From NCBI GenBank assembly GCA_029262635.1, contig JAJCZA010000012.1, positions 1 to 64,000 on the forward strand: a stretch of DNA of 64,000 nucleotides, written 5' to 3'. Shown piece after piece: positions 25,798 through 34,734 of the stretch. A program made the translations under genes and the position numbers. This stretch comes from Vampirovibrionales bacterium. Its GTDB lineage: Bacteria > Cyanobacteriota > Vampirovibrionia > Vampirovibrionales > Vampirovibrionaceae. The number at the start of each line of letters is the position of its first letter. Position 1 is the stretch's first letter. Below the pieces are notes generated by a model. It was not told the DNA's origin and made no database searches. It saw only the letters and a program-made list of their open reading frames with translations.

Positions 25798-28164
25798 TTG
25801 AGTACGCCATCCAAGCCTACGGAAAAACCGTTTGTTACTTCGGTTGAAAGTAGTACTACCGAAAAATCCGTGGATTTTATTCGAACCATCGTTAACGAGG
25901 ATTTGAAAACCAGGAAAAATGGAGAACGGGTCGTTACTCGCTTTCCACCCGAGCCAAACGGCTATTTGCACATTGGTCATGCTAAATCCATTTGTCTGAA
26001 TTTTGGCTTAGCCAAGGAGTACCCTAACGCCAAGTGCCATTTGCGCTTTGACGATACGGATCCAGCCAAAGAAGAGGTGGTTTACGCGGAATCCATTAAA
26101 GAAGATGTGCGATGGCTTGGGTTTGACTGGGGGGATAACCTGTTTCACGCATCCGACTATTTTGAAGCTCTTTATGACTATGCCGTTGAGCTGATTAAAA
26201 AAGGAAAAGCCTATGTATGCGATTTAAGTGAAGATGAGATTCGTAAATACCGAGGGACCGTCACCGAAGCGGGGCAAAATAGCCCCTATCGAGAACGGTC
26301 GATCGACGAAAATTTAGCCCTGTTTGCTCGTATGCGAGCATGCGAATTTGAAGAAGGTTACTGTGTCCTGCGAGCCAAGATTGATATGGCCGCTCCCAAC
26401 ATGAAGATGCGAGATCCACTCCTTTATCGGATTCGGCATGTGGAACATCCCAGAACAGGTAATCAGTGGTGTATTTATCCAATGTACGACTTTGCCCACG
26501 GCCTGTCAGATTCCATTGAAAAAATTACCCATTCTCTTTGTACTCTTGAGTTTGAAAATAATCGGGAGCTTTATGACTGGGTTCTGGATGAACTGGCTCT
26601 GGAAAGCCATCCTCAGCAAATTGAGTTTGCCCGGTTAAATATTAACTACACGGTCATGAGTAAACGAAAGCTTTTAGAACTGGTTGAGTCTGGCCATGTC
26701 AGCAGTTGGGATGACCCTCGATTACCCACGATTTCCGGGTTGCGTCGTCGGGGGTACACGCCAGAGTCTATTCGTAAGTTCTGCGACAGTGTCGGCATCG
26801 CCAAAAGCAATAGTGTGGTCGATATGGCGCAACTGGAATATTGCATTCGGGACGACCTTAATATGAAAGCCCGGCGGGTGATGGCGGTGTTAAATCCATT
26901 AAAAGTAATTCTTGATAATTATCCTGAAGATCAAATAGAGACGCTGGATGCGCCGTATTACCCTCATGATATTCCGTTGGAGGGTTCACGCTCAGTGCCC
27001 TTTGCAAGGGAAATCTATATTGAGCGGGATGACTTTATGGTCGAACCGCCGAAAAATTTTTACCGCCTGGCACCGGGTCGGGAGGTTCGCTTGCGATACG
27101 CTTATTGCATTAGATGCGAATCCGTAGAACAGGATGAGAATGGTGAAATTATTGCGCTTCACTGTTCCTACGATCCAGAAACCCGAAGCGGCACAGCGCC
27201 GTCGGGCAGAAAAGTTAAAGGCACTATTCATTGGGTTTCCGCAGAAGATGCCGTGGATGCTGAGGTTCGCCTTTACGATCGGCTTCTTTCGGTTGAAAGC
27301 CCTGGAAGTGGTAAGGGGAGTGAGTTTTTAAACGCTCTGAATCCCACTTCGCTTCAAGTGCTAACGGCCTGCAAGCTGGAATCCAGCTTAGCCGAAGCAA
27401 AGCCAGGGGAGTCGTTTCAGTTTGAGCGTCAAGGTTATTTTTGCGTTGATACGGTGGATTCGACTCCAGGGCATCCGGTTTTCAACCGAACCGTCGCGCT
27501 ACGAGATTCATGGGCGAAAGAAATCAAAACACCGCCGACTCCCTCAACGCAACCGAAGGCGTCATCGAAAACACCCGTAAATAAGAAGAAGTCGGGTGTG
27601 CCCGTCCCAACGGCAAAGAAACTGGAACCCAAAGTGGAAAAACGTCTTGAAACGTATCAGAACGATTTGGGACTGGCTTATGATGATGCCATTCTGTTGG
27701 CGGAGTCTGACGACATGGCCGCCTTTTTTGAAGCGGCTCTTCAGCATCACGATAATATCAAGGGTATTGCCAACTGGATTAACAACGAACTGCTTCGGGT
27801 GATCAAGGAAACGCCTCTTGAGGAATTATCCATAACGCCCCCTCAAATCGCTAGACTGGTCGCCTTAATGGATGACAAAACCCTCTCTAATAAAATGGGT
27901 AAGGATGTTTTTGCCGTAATGATAACGGAAGGCGGGAATCCGGAGACGATTATCGACGAGAAGGGCTGGCGACAAATTACGGATCCCCAGGCCCTTGAGC
28001 CGGTGATTCAGCAGGTGTTATCTGACAATCCGGAGCCGCTTGCGCAATACCGGACGGGGAATACGAATCTGTTTGGCTTTTTTGTAGGACAAGTGATGAA
28101 AGCCACCCAGAGCAAGGCCGATCCCAAGCTGTTAAACGAACTGCTTAAAAAACAACTGGACTGA
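25798..28164 (+). CDS. glnS: glutaminyl-tRNA synthetase with C-terminal YqeY-like extension
   Basis: Charges tRNA-Gln with glutamine. Class I catalytic core with HIGH at residues 58-61 ([14 protein letters not shown]) and KMSKS-like VMSKRK, followed by the beta-barrel anticodon-binding region. After a Pro/Lys-rich linker (about 580-620) a 170-residue tail follows ([19 protein letters not shown] to LLNELLKKQ) that matches the GatB/YqeY tRNA-binding tail seen in Deinococcus GlnRS. The protein is 788 residues instead of about 550. It begins with TTG 25798, preceded by GAGGA. Confidence 0.95.
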   Translation: MSTPSKPTEKPFVTSVESSTTEKSVDFIRTIVNEDLKTRKNGERVVTRFPPEPNGYLHIGHAKSICLNFGLAKEYPNAKCHLRFDDTDPAKEEVVYAESIKEDVRWLGFDWGDNLFHASDYFEALYDYAVELIKKGKAYVCDLSEDEIRKYRGTVTEAGQNSPYRERSIDENLALFARMRACEFEEGYCVLRAKIDMAAPNMKMRDPLLYRIRHVEHPRTGNQWCIYPMYDFAHGLSDSIEKITHSLCTLEFENNRELYDWVLDELALESHPQQIEFARLNINYTVMSKRKLLELVESGHVSSWDDPRLPTISGLRRRGYTPESIRKFCDSVGIAKSNSVVDMAQLEYCIRDDLNMKARRVMAVLNPLKVILDNYPEDQIETLDAPYYPHDIPLEGSRSVPFAREIYIERDDFMVEPPKNFYRLAPGREVRLRYAYCIRCESVEQDENGEIIALHCSYDPETRSGTAPSGRKVKGTIHWVSAEDAVDAEVRLYDRLLSVESPGSGKGSEFLNALNPTSLQVLTACKLESSLAEAKPGESFQFERQGYFCVDTVDSTPGHPVFNRTVALRDSWAKEIKTPPTPSTQPKASSKTPVNKKKSGVPVPTAKKLEPKVEKRLETYQNDLGLAYDDAILLAESDDMAAFFEAALQHHDNIKGIANWINNELLRVIKETPLEELSITPPQIARLVALMDDKTLSNKMGKDVFAVMITEGGNPETIIDEKGWRQITDPQALEPVIQQVLSDNPEPLAQYRTGNTNLFGFFVGQVMKATQSKADPKLLNELLKKQLD

Positions 28165-28192
28165 TCCCGCTCAAAGCCTGGCTTCGTGAATA

Positions 28193-28222
28193 AATAGCGC
28201 CGCTTTAAGCGCGGTTTTAAAA
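28193..28222 (+). terminator. weak hairpin after glnS
   Basis: GCGCCGCTTTAAGCGCGG can fold into a short GC hairpin followed by TTTTAAAAC. It lies between glnS and the opposite-strand tRNA and is only a weak terminator candidate. Confidence 0.3.
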
Positions 28223-28234
28223 CTAAAAAGCCAA

Positions 28235-28306
28235 TGGCCCCAGCAGGACTCGAACCTGCAACCGAACGATTATGAGTCGTCTGCTCCACCATTGAGCTAT
28301 AGGGCC
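28235..28306 (-). tRNA. tRNA-Ile2(CAU) (possibly tRNA-Met)
   Basis: A full 72-nt cloverleaf on the minus strand: acceptor GGCCCTA pairs with TGGGGCC, D arm AGCTCAATGGTGGAGC, anticodon arm GACTCATAATC with anticodon CAU, T arm GCAGGTTCGAGTCCTGC, discriminator A. The acceptor and anticodon arms match the minor Ile tRNA whose C34 is converted to lysidine (ends GGGGCC, arm GCGACTCATAATCG) better than elongator Met. CCA is not encoded. Confidence 0.9.
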
Positions 28307-28608
28307 ATTGGAACGATGATTCTATATTTTTTCTATCATAGATTTGTTTTTCAAGCCAAACACCACTTATCGTTATGGTTATTAGTGTAACGTGAAGATG
28401 GAAACTTGAAAAGTGCCAGAACCATAAAAAAGGTTGAAAATACCTTCAGTCAGTGGAGTCTTACTCGGGCCTTTCCTGACTCACCGTGTAGCGCCCCACT
28501 CAGTTGTGATAAAAACGGTATAATGATAGAGACGTTCTGAGCGGATTTTTATAATCAGTCGGTATCAGAATGGAATGACAATATAGAGAGTTTAGATTCA
28601 TCACAAAC
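28307..28608. other. 302-bp intergenic region before the TpsB gene
   Basis: Upstream of the plus-strand TpsB gene. A TATAAT box at 28519-28524 (GGTATAATGATAG) is a likely -10 element without a clear -35, giving a leader of about 80 bases. No ORF or structured RNA is recognised. Confidence 0.4.
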
Positions 28609-30378
28609 ATGAGACGCCCTGAAGCATGGAGAATCGGGTTTCTGTGTGTGGCAACTCTGTTGGCGGTCCACACCGGGGCGACGGCATTGAGCCAAGTGAA
28701 CCCGGCCCCGAGAAATATGGCACCGGGCGCTATTATGCAGGACTTCACACCCAAAAGGGATGGGTTGGATTCCCGGGATCTTGAGGCTCCGCCGCCAGCA
28801 CAAATGGATTATGAACTGCCTCCCCTTGAGGATCAGGTCTTGACCAACCCATCCTCCCGGATTGATGTTTTTATTGAAGGGGTGGATGTTAAGGGAAGTA
28901 CGCTATTAAGTCCTAAAGAGATTAGTAAGGTGACGGAGCCGTTTGACAAGAAACGAGTCGAATTTTCAGAACTGGAAGAGCTGGCCAATAAGTTGACCAA
29001 ACGGTACCGGGACAAAGGCTATGTGACCAGCCGGGTGTATATTCCCAGCCAGAAAGTCGGGGGGAAAAAAGTCCTCATGCAGGCGGTTGAAGGTCGGGTG
29101 GGGCAAAAACATTTTGGGGAAGGCAATTGGTTTAAGCCCCATGCATACTCGGGTCGAATCGATGTTAAAGAAGGAGAACTCCTGAACATTCGAAAACTCA
29201 GTAAGAGCTTGGCGTTGATTAATGAACACCCAGATTTAAAGATTCGAACCAGCCTTGTGGCCGGTCAAAGCCCGGGCGAAACAGACCTGAAGTTCCTTGT
29301 GGTCGATAAGAATCCACTTCACGCCATGTTCGGTTACGATAATCAGGGGCGGAAATTTATTGGTAACGAGCGCCTCTCATTGACCCTGACCAATAATAAT
29401 ATGTTGGGCTTTGGCGATCGGAATACGTTTAATGTGACCGGGAGTAAAGGCTCTTTCGGTATCGTTAATCATTATGAGGCTGATGTCTGGAAGTATGGAA
29501 CCAAAATTGGGATGGATTTTGGTCGCAGTTCTCTTAAGTTACGGGAAGAATTTCGTTTGCTGGATGTTGGAGGTGGTTCTAAAACATTTAGTCCATTCAT
29601 CTCCCAGCGGCTTTATGGCGGGAGACGTCTTAAGGCCGATCTCAATTTGGCGTTTGATATTAAACGGAGTAACAATGATGTGTTCGGGTCGCCTTTTGCC
29701 GAAGACCGGATTCGAGTGCTTCGTCCCAGCTTGACGCTTCAGGAATTTGATCGATGGGGTACCACAATTTTTACCAACGAGGTGGGCATTGGTCTGTTAT
29801 TTGAAGGAGCCACTTCAGGTAATGAAGTGGGCAGTCCGAGGGATTCCAGTAAACTTTCCGCAAATCGACTGGGTGCGGGGAGCCGATTTGCTCGATGGAC
29901 AGGCTCTTTAACCCGACTTCAACGACTACCTCTGGATGCCTTTAGCATTATTAAGGTCAATGCCCAGTTAACGAGAGATTTATTGGTATCCGCCGAACAG
30001 TTTCAGGTGGGCGGCAGTTTTTCAGTCCGTGGTTACCGAGAAGGTCGTCTTATCGGAGATAGCGGGCTTGTTGCAAGCATTGAAACCCATTTTCCGTTCT
30101 ATATTTTCCCGAAGCATTGGAAACTGCCCTTTGTCAAAGGGACGTTACGCAAGAACCTTGAAGTTGTGACCTTTGTTGATTTTGGTGCTTCCTATGTCAA
30201 CGAGCCTCCGGTTGGACAAGAAGCCAGTGAATATGCGTTAGGCGCCGGGTTTGGTATTCGAGTTCGTCTCACTCGTTTCCTCACGGGTCGGTTTGATGTG
30301 GCCTGGCCTTTATTCAGAGCCCCGGCAGATACGGCTAGACCCCGTGTCCATTTTGGGCTTCAAAGTTCACTGCTTTAG
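28609..30378 (+). CDS. TpsB/ShlB-type outer-membrane transporter (Omp85 superfamily)
   Basis: Outer-membrane protein of two-partner secretion type. The 589-residue protein has a signal peptide (FLCVATLLAVHTGATA), a Pro-rich segment, POTRA-type domains (about 85-235: IDVFIEGVDVKGSTLLSPKEI, DKGYVTSRVYIPSQ, VGQKHFGEGNW) and a C-terminal beta-barrel with alternating aromatic strands. The conserved Omp85 loop motif FSVRGYREGR is in the C-terminal part. Usually a TpsA exoprotein gene lies next to it, but none is in this window. The last residues are not the usual aromatic end. The start ATG 28609 gives a good signal peptide; no strong Shine-Dalgarno site is seen. Confidence 0.88.
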   Translation: MRRPEAWRIGFLCVATLLAVHTGATALSQVNPAPRNMAPGAIMQDFTPKRDGLDSRDLEAPPPAQMDYELPPLEDQVLTNPSSRIDVFIEGVDVKGSTLLSPKEISKVTEPFDKKRVEFSELEELANKLTKRYRDKGYVTSRVYIPSQKVGGKKVLMQAVEGRVGQKHFGEGNWFKPHAYSGRIDVKEGELLNIRKLSKSLALINEHPDLKIRTSLVAGQSPGETDLKFLVVDKNPLHAMFGYDNQGRKFIGNERLSLTLTNNNMLGFGDRNTFNVTGSKGSFGIVNHYEADVWKYGTKIGMDFGRSSLKLREEFRLLDVGGGSKTFSPFISQRLYGGRRLKADLNLAFDIKRSNNDVFGSPFAEDRIRVLRPSLTLQEFDRWGTTIFTNEVGIGLLFEGATSGNEVGSPRDSSKLSANRLGAGSRFARWTGSLTRLQRLPLDAFSIIKVNAQLTRDLLVSAEQFQVGGSFSVRGYREGRLIGDSGLVASIETHFPFYIFPKHWKLPFVKGTLRKNLEVVTFVDFGASYVNEPPVGQEASEYALGAGFGIRVRLTRFLTGRFDVAWPLFRAPADTARPRVHFGLQSSLL

Positions 30379-30387
30379 TCGAAAGTA

Positions 30388-30795
30388 TTAAGGCTGTTTT
30401 CGGTCATTTCTCCCCGGATAATCCTTATCGTTCGGGCTAATCCCTAGTGTGGACGGTGAATTTGACCGTTTAGCTTTTGATTGCTCGTAGCGTTGAAACA
30501 GGGGTTTGTTGTAACGATCAATCTCGGTGTAAATATCTTTATCGTGTTGTGGGTTTATCCAACCGCCGTTTTCATCCACCCGATCCTTGATATTGCCTCG
30601 CAGGGTTTTAATTTGGCCTCGCGTTTTTGCCGCTTCCTCGGCATCCATTTCGCCGGAACGTTCTAATTGGGTGACCATGGCTTCCATTCGTCGGAGCAGT
30701 CCGTTGGTTCCTCCTCCGGCATTAGCCAGAGAAAACATGCTTCCCATCAGGAAAAGAGAGAGGAACAAAACCATGATTAAACGTGAAATGGTCAT
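30388..30795 (-). CDS. small secreted hypothetical protein
   Basis: A 135-residue protein with a signal peptide (LIMVLFLSLFLMGSMFSLANA), then a Gly-rich start, a helical central region (RRMEAMVTQLERSGEMDAEEAAKTRGQIKTL) and a hydrophilic C-terminal tail rich in Ser, Pro, Asp, Lys and Arg. I do not recognise it. AGGAG 9 bases before ATG 30795 supports it. It converges with the TpsB gene with a 9-base gap. Confidence 0.7.
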   Translation of the reverse strand: MTISRLIMVLFLSLFLMGSMFSLANAGGGTNGLLRRMEAMVTQLERSGEMDAEEAAKTRGQIKTLRGNIKDRVDENGGWINPQHDKDIYTEIDRYNKPLFQRYEQSKAKRSNSPSTLGISPNDKDYPGRNDRKQP

Positions 30796-30998
30796 GAACT
30801 AGGCTCCTAAATCATTATGCTTTTAATTTATTCGACGATTCTGTACGGGAACTAAAATCATCCTTTTCTGTTTTTATTTTAAGGTAAATTTTTAAGAAAT
30901 TCTCTTATTAATCTCTGCGACCCTTTTATTTTCTAATCTTTTTTTGATGGTCTCTTTCTGCTACATTACTTTGATTCATATTAATGGGGGTCTGTAAA

Positions 30999-31604
30999 TT
31001 GAAACGTTCTTCACCTGTCGTCTTTTGCCGCTTTCTAGGGCTGATGGCGTTATCCGTTCTTGTGCTTTTAACCCCGATAACCCATGCGGGTAAGATGACG
31101 GTCGGTGAGGCTTACCGTGCTATCCCGCATCGCCAAACCCAGTTTGACCCCCATAGAGAAACCCGACTAAAGGACACGACGAAGGCAAGGCTGAGAGAAC
31201 TGTTTGATCTGACGGATCAAGCTATGGCACTTCGGGTTCAGGCGATGCTATGGATTCAAACCCAGGGTAAGCGAGGCATTAGCTATACCGTTTATGAGAA
31301 GCAGATTACCCCTGTGATCCACCGGCTCCAGGTGATGGAATCACCTGGACGGTTGAAAGGCGTTCAAAATCTGTTGACCGTAGCGATTACAGAACAGAAA
31401 GACTATCTTTCCTCTTGGTCTGCTCAAACCCAAACGGCATCAGAAAACCACAGCCGACGCTTTAACCCAAACCATGGGTTGGTTAAACGTTCCCATCGAA
31501 AGTTGCTTAAGGCTTACAACCTGTTGCTTAAGGCTTATCCGAGTGCAAATACGCAAAACAAACAAGCCTTTTTTGATCATTTATGCGCATTGGACTTTCT
31601 TTAG
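30999..31604 (+). CDS. secreted hypothetical protein
   Basis: About 201 residues with a signal peptide (VVFCRFLGLMALSVLVLLTPITHA). The mature part is helical and basic with no motif I know. I prefer TTG 30999 because GGGGG sits 8 bases before it; ATG 30984 is in the same frame but lacks such a site. It ends just before a small convergent gene. Confidence 0.65.
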   Translation: MKRSSPVVFCRFLGLMALSVLVLLTPITHAGKMTVGEAYRAIPHRQTQFDPHRETRLKDTTKARLRELFDLTDQAMALRVQAMLWIQTQGKRGISYTVYEKQITPVIHRLQVMESPGRLKGVQNLLTVAITEQKDYLSSWSAQTQTASENHSRRFNPNHGLVKRSHRKLLKAYNLLLKAYPSANTQNKQAFFDHLCALDFL

Positions 31605-31622
31605 GTTGTTTAATCAGAAGGA

Positions 31623-31757
31623 TTAAGACTCCTGCAACATGGCGTCAAGCAGTTCTCGATAAGATGAATCCGTTTGGGAACGATAGGCAATGAGAGCCAT
31701 CAGTTTTTCGTTAGGGGTTTCAAATTCGGTCGATTCTAAAAAAGGGTTCATAGCCAA
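31623..31757 (-). CDS. 44-residue acidic hypothetical protein
   Basis: A very small gene running from TTG 31757 (8 bases after GAGGAG) through an in-frame ATG at 31751 to TAA 31623. The product reads MAMNPFLESTEFETPNEKLM and ends LLDAMLQES, mainly helical and acidic. Codons look like those of its neighbours. It converges with the secreted protein gene. An extended -10-like TGCTAGAAT on the minus strand (31971-31979) may be its promoter. Confidence 0.45.
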   Translation of the reverse strand: MAMNPFLESTEFETPNEKLMALIAYRSQTDSSYRELLDAMLQES

Positions 31758-32128
31758 CGATAATACTCCTCTATTTTTTATTTCGCATCAATACTAACCC
31801 CACCGGGAATAATGAGAAAACCGTGGGTTGTAACTTTTGTCCCTTCTCTTAAGCAAGTCAGGAAAACACGGTATAAACTCACGTGAGACAAGGGTGACTC
31901 GTTTTTTAACCTCACTTTATGAGCCACCTGTAAAGTAGGCCATTGTCCTAAGCCTAATTACCTGAAGCTTATTCTAGCATAGGATAAACGGTTTGTATAC
32001 AATCTTTATAAAGCCTCTTAAAACACCGATGGGTAGGGCTGGCATGAGTGCTTTTTATGTTAGTTCTACTTTTACTTAACAGACCTGGCCGACCTCAAAC
32101 TGACCCACTACCGGAAAATTGCAGTTCT
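31758..32128. other. 371-bp intergenic region
   Basis: Lies between two minus-strand genes. It holds a minus-strand extended -10 element TGCTAGAAT (31971-31979) with TTGTAT 20 bases before it. No ORF with coding character is visible. Confidence 0.3.
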
Positions 32129-32671
32129 TTACTTTAACCCCCCCTCTAAACTGTTTGTATATTCTTTTATTTCCTGTCTCATTGACGGAGATTCTGCTAA
32201 CAGTCGTAAATCCAATACTCTCATCCTGCAGTTAATCTCGTCGTTTGTCAGTGGCGTGCCGCTTTTTTGGGCTTCTTCTATTTCTTGAGTAATCGCATTT
32301 ATCAAAATTATTGTGCTTTCTTTCCCATTTCTTGTGTTTTCTCTTCCCAAAAGAAAATAGGCTCTCCATGTCGTGATGACCTCTTCAATCTTTTTTCTGG
32401 GAAGCGGCTTATTATTTTTTTTGGCGGCTTTAATTTCCTGAAGAGTAGTCAATACCTTTGCTTCGATGTCACGCATGGGGCATTGGGCTTGAGAGGGCTT
32501 GGGCTGGGTAAGCTCAAACTGATCACCGGCTTTGTGGGTAAGGGTATCTGAGGGCATTTCGGCTTGTACCGAGAGGGGGAGTACTGTGGCCATTATGGTA
32601 GCCCATGTTTTAAACCTCGATTCGGGCTTTCTCCCAGAGAATAATACCGGATTAAGGTTTAGGTTGCTCAT
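32129..32671 (-). CDS. hypothetical protein with N-terminal NPVLFSG-type tag
   Basis: A 180-residue protein I do not recognise. The N-terminus MSNLNLNPVLFSGRKPESRF is followed by a hydrophobic stretch (WATIMATVLPLSVQAEMP), so it could be exported with an unusually long leader, or the tag may be functional. The rest is helical with two cysteines (AQCPMRD and INCRMRV). GGAGG 9 bases before ATG 32671 fixes the start. The LFSG phrase recurs in other small proteins of this window. Confidence 0.65.
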   Translation of the reverse strand: MSNLNLNPVLFSGRKPESRFKTWATIMATVLPLSVQAEMPSDTLTHKAGDQFELTQPKPSQAQCPMRDIEAKVLTTLQEIKAAKKNNKPLPRKKIEEVITTWRAYFLLGRENTRNGKESTIILINAITQEIEEAQKSGTPLTNDEINCRMRVLDLRLLAESPSMRQEIKEYTNSLEGGLK

Positions 32672-32830
32672 TTTTTAAAAACCTCCAAACATAAAAGTGA
32701 ATCTAAGAGATAAGGCGTATTTAACCACAATCAAGGATTATTAGGTATTCTCCCTTTTGACATTACTCTCTTTAAAAACTCTGTGTCTTTTAAACTGTTG
32801 AAAGAGTCTTTTGCCAGCGGGCTAGCTTTA

Positions 32831-32846
32831 TGTTTGTTTACAAACA
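32831..32846. promoter_or_regulatory. 16-bp palindrome TGTTTGTTTACAAACA
   Basis: A near-perfect 7+2+7 palindrome in the gap between two divergent genes (the 180-residue and the AASQAR genes). Location and symmetry fit an operator for a dimeric regulator; the rest of the gap is very AT-rich. Confidence 0.35.
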
Positions 32847-32958
32847 GGCGTAAAAGAGCAATTCTGTCTTAATTAATGTTTTTTTAATAATAAGTCATCT
32901 TTATTATTATTATGGCAATCGACAACACAGAAGAGGCAAGAGCAAGGAGAGTCATCAT

Positions 32959-33288
32959 ATGGGTTTTGCCGCAAGTCAAGCAAGGTACCTGATGTTAACC
33001 GCTCGTAAGAGTGATTTAGAACTTCAGGGACAATTCATCAACCAGGCTCGTCTATCACTGGCGAATATTACAGGTGATTTATTTGCTCTTAGTGCAAACT
33101 TAGAACCTGAATCCCCCCAAATGCTAGCATTACAAGCACGCATCGCCTCCCTCCAGTCAATTGATAAAGCCCTTGAGCTTCAACTCCGTCGTGTGGATAC
33201 ACAACGTGACGCGGTGCAAACGGAAATTGACGCGGTACGGAAGGTTATTGGGAAGAACATCGCTTCGACCTTTAAAACATTCGTTTAA
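32959..33288 (+). CDS. small coiled-coil protein with N-terminal AASQAR motif
   Basis: A 109-residue protein starting MGFAASQARYLMLTARKSDLE, then an amphipathic helical region and a second helix with heptads (LQARIASLQSIDKALELQLRRVDTQRDAVQTEI). It has no signal peptide or TM. I recall this N-terminal signature from several short proteins of Vampirovibrionia genomes; its role is unknown. GCAAGGAGA precedes ATG 32959. A secreted or filament-like coiled coil is only a guess. Confidence 0.8.
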   Translation: MGFAASQARYLMLTARKSDLELQGQFINQARLSLANITGDLFALSANLEPESPQMLALQARIASLQSIDKALELQLRRVDTQRDAVQTEIDAVRKVIGKNIASTFKTFV

Positions 33289-33316
33289 ACACAACAGTTC
33301 GGTTACACTCTAATAG

Positions 33317-33736
33317 ATGAGTGCCACTAACAACCAGTCTCGCCAACATGCCTGTCTTCCGCTTGGAAAACGCGGAGAAGATATGGCTGCCCATTACCTC
33401 CAGTCCAACCATTATCAGGTTTGTCACCGAAACTGGCGAGCCGGGCGAGTGGGCGAAGTTGATCTTATTGCATTGACACCGGATTCAAAAACTTTGGTAT
33501 TTATTGAAGTAAAAACACGTTCGTCTTCAAGATACGGAGATCCCGCCGAATCGGTTACTCCAGCCAAGCAGAACACTCTTTTTCGGGTTGCCGAGCATTA
33601 TCTCTATGAACATCCTTTTGAGGGCGATATTCGCTTTGATGTGATGAGTGTTCTACGTTGTCCCGACTCACACACAACATCCAGCCAAGACCCCTTTGAA
33701 CTCACCCACGTTCAAAATGCTTTTGATGCAAGTTAA
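33317..33736 (+). CDS. yraN: YraN (UPF0102) family protein
   Basis: A 139-residue protein of the restriction-endonuclease-like UPF0102 family, often near ribosomal or RNase HII genes. It shows the family pattern RGEDMAAHYL, GEVDLIAL with the catalytic-type Asp, FIEVKTR with the E-x-K pair and RFDVM. Function unproven; a DNA-processing role is assumed from the fold. The ATG has no Shine-Dalgarno site and follows a TACACT -10-like box by 7 bases. Confidence 0.9.
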   Translation: MSATNNQSRQHACLPLGKRGEDMAAHYLQSNHYQVCHRNWRAGRVGEVDLIALTPDSKTLVFIEVKTRSSSRYGDPAESVTPAKQNTLFRVAEHYLYEHPFEGDIRFDVMSVLRCPDSHTTSSQDPFELTHVQNAFDAS

Positions 33737-33798
33737 AAGCCTACGTGCCTATGGGTGTATATTAAGAGATTGAATCCCCTTCCCCGGTTAATCTGGTT

Positions 33799-33804
33799 TA
33801 TAAT
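33799..33804 (+). promoter_or_regulatory. -10 box TATAAT before the ferredoxin gene
   Basis: A perfect TATAAT (in TTTATAATAGGG) 41 bases before the ferredoxin ATG. The only -35-like match (TTGAAT) is too far upstream at 23 bases, so sigma-70 promoter strength is uncertain. Confidence 0.4.
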
Positions 33805-33845
33805 AGGGTTTAAATGTTCTTGTTAAATTAAAAGTATTTTAAAAA

Positions 33846-34136
33846 ATGGCCAAAGTAACCTTTCAGCCCTCTGGATTGTCGCTGGAAATTGATGGAGATG
33901 TCACCTTAAGAGACGCGGCTCACACACTGGGAATCGATGTACAGGATCGATGCGGTGGGCAAGGAGCTTGTTGCAACTGTATCATTATGGTTCTGGAAGG
34001 TATGGTGAACATTAACCCCAAAACTCACTTAGAACAGCCCGTGTTTTACCTTGAAAAAAATGAGCGGTTGTCGTGTCAATGTAAAATCACCGGTGATGTG
34101 GTGGTTGAACCGGGCTTAAAATCACTGGGAGGTTAA
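33846..34136 (+). CDS. 2Fe-2S ferredoxin
   Basis: A 96-residue plant/adrenodoxin-type ferredoxin. Cluster ligands: RCGGQGACCNC supplies C-x5-C-x2-C and a C-terminal SCQC supplies the fourth Cys. It serves as a one-electron carrier. No reductase or partner enzyme is adjacent; yraN lies upstream. There is no Shine-Dalgarno site before the ATG. Confidence 0.93.
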   Translation: MAKVTFQPSGLSLEIDGDVTLRDAAHTLGIDVQDRCGGQGACCNCIIMVLEGMVNINPKTHLEQPVFYLEKNERLSCQCKITGDVVVEPGLKSLGG

Positions 34137-34610
34137 GGGCTTCAGCTGAACCGCTTGGGGGTGGGGAGCTAAAACCCGAACCTGTTTGACGCCAAGGGCG
34201 TCAACGCCATGGAAAATTTTTCCGTGGAAGGCAATCTTCACGTCTTTTTGAATGGCTGGGTTCAGTGTTGTGTTGCCTTCTAGAATGACGATGGTGTCGT
34301 AGAGGAGCGCATTTTCAAGCACTTTTACCATTATTTCAACTCGATGCGATTTGGGGTGTCGCTTGATTTTGTAAACCACACCTTCCCAGGCAACGCGTTT
34401 ACCCTGATAAGAGTCTTGCCAGTGAGCGGCTCGGGTTGAATTACCGGAATGGCGGATAAAGTAGTCCTGGATTTCCTGACGACTAACCGTAAGCTCTTCT
34501 GACCAGACAGTGATCCAATCACCCTCTCCATAGAGGCCCATCATCAACACGAGCATTATCATAATGCCGATGCATGTGTATTGAAATTGCATACCGTTTT
34601 GTTGTTTCAT
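34122..34610 (-). CDS. exported OB-fold-like hypothetical protein
   Basis: A 162-residue protein with a hydrophobic N-terminal segment (IGIMIMLVLMMGLYG). The part GKRVAWEGVVYKIKRHPKS, VEIMVKVLE and DVKIAFHGKIFH has the strand pattern of small OB-fold (tRNA_anti-like) exported domains. It overlaps the ferredoxin 3' end by 15 bases in the convergent direction. Confidence 0.6.
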   Translation of the reverse strand: MKQQNGMQFQYTCIGIMIMLVLMMGLYGEGDWITVWSEELTVSRQEIQDYFIRHSGNSTRAAHWQDSYQGKRVAWEGVVYKIKRHPKSHRVEIMVKVLENALLYDTIVILEGNTTLNPAIQKDVKIAFHGKIFHGVDALGVKQVRVLAPHPQAVQLKPLTSQ

Positions 34611-34734
34611 TCTCGTTCTGTTTTATCCGTTGCTTTCAACCGGCGATCTCGCCATAATGATGAGTATAAATGATGCTCAATGGTTTGAAAACACGAGAGT
34701 ATTGTAACCACATCCATTTAGAGGAGATTTGAGG

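Noticed and set aside
28008-28292. Minus-strand frame of 94 codons over the tRNA-Ile2 gene
   Set aside because: A translation of the tRNA itself and of the antisense of glnS; no gene.
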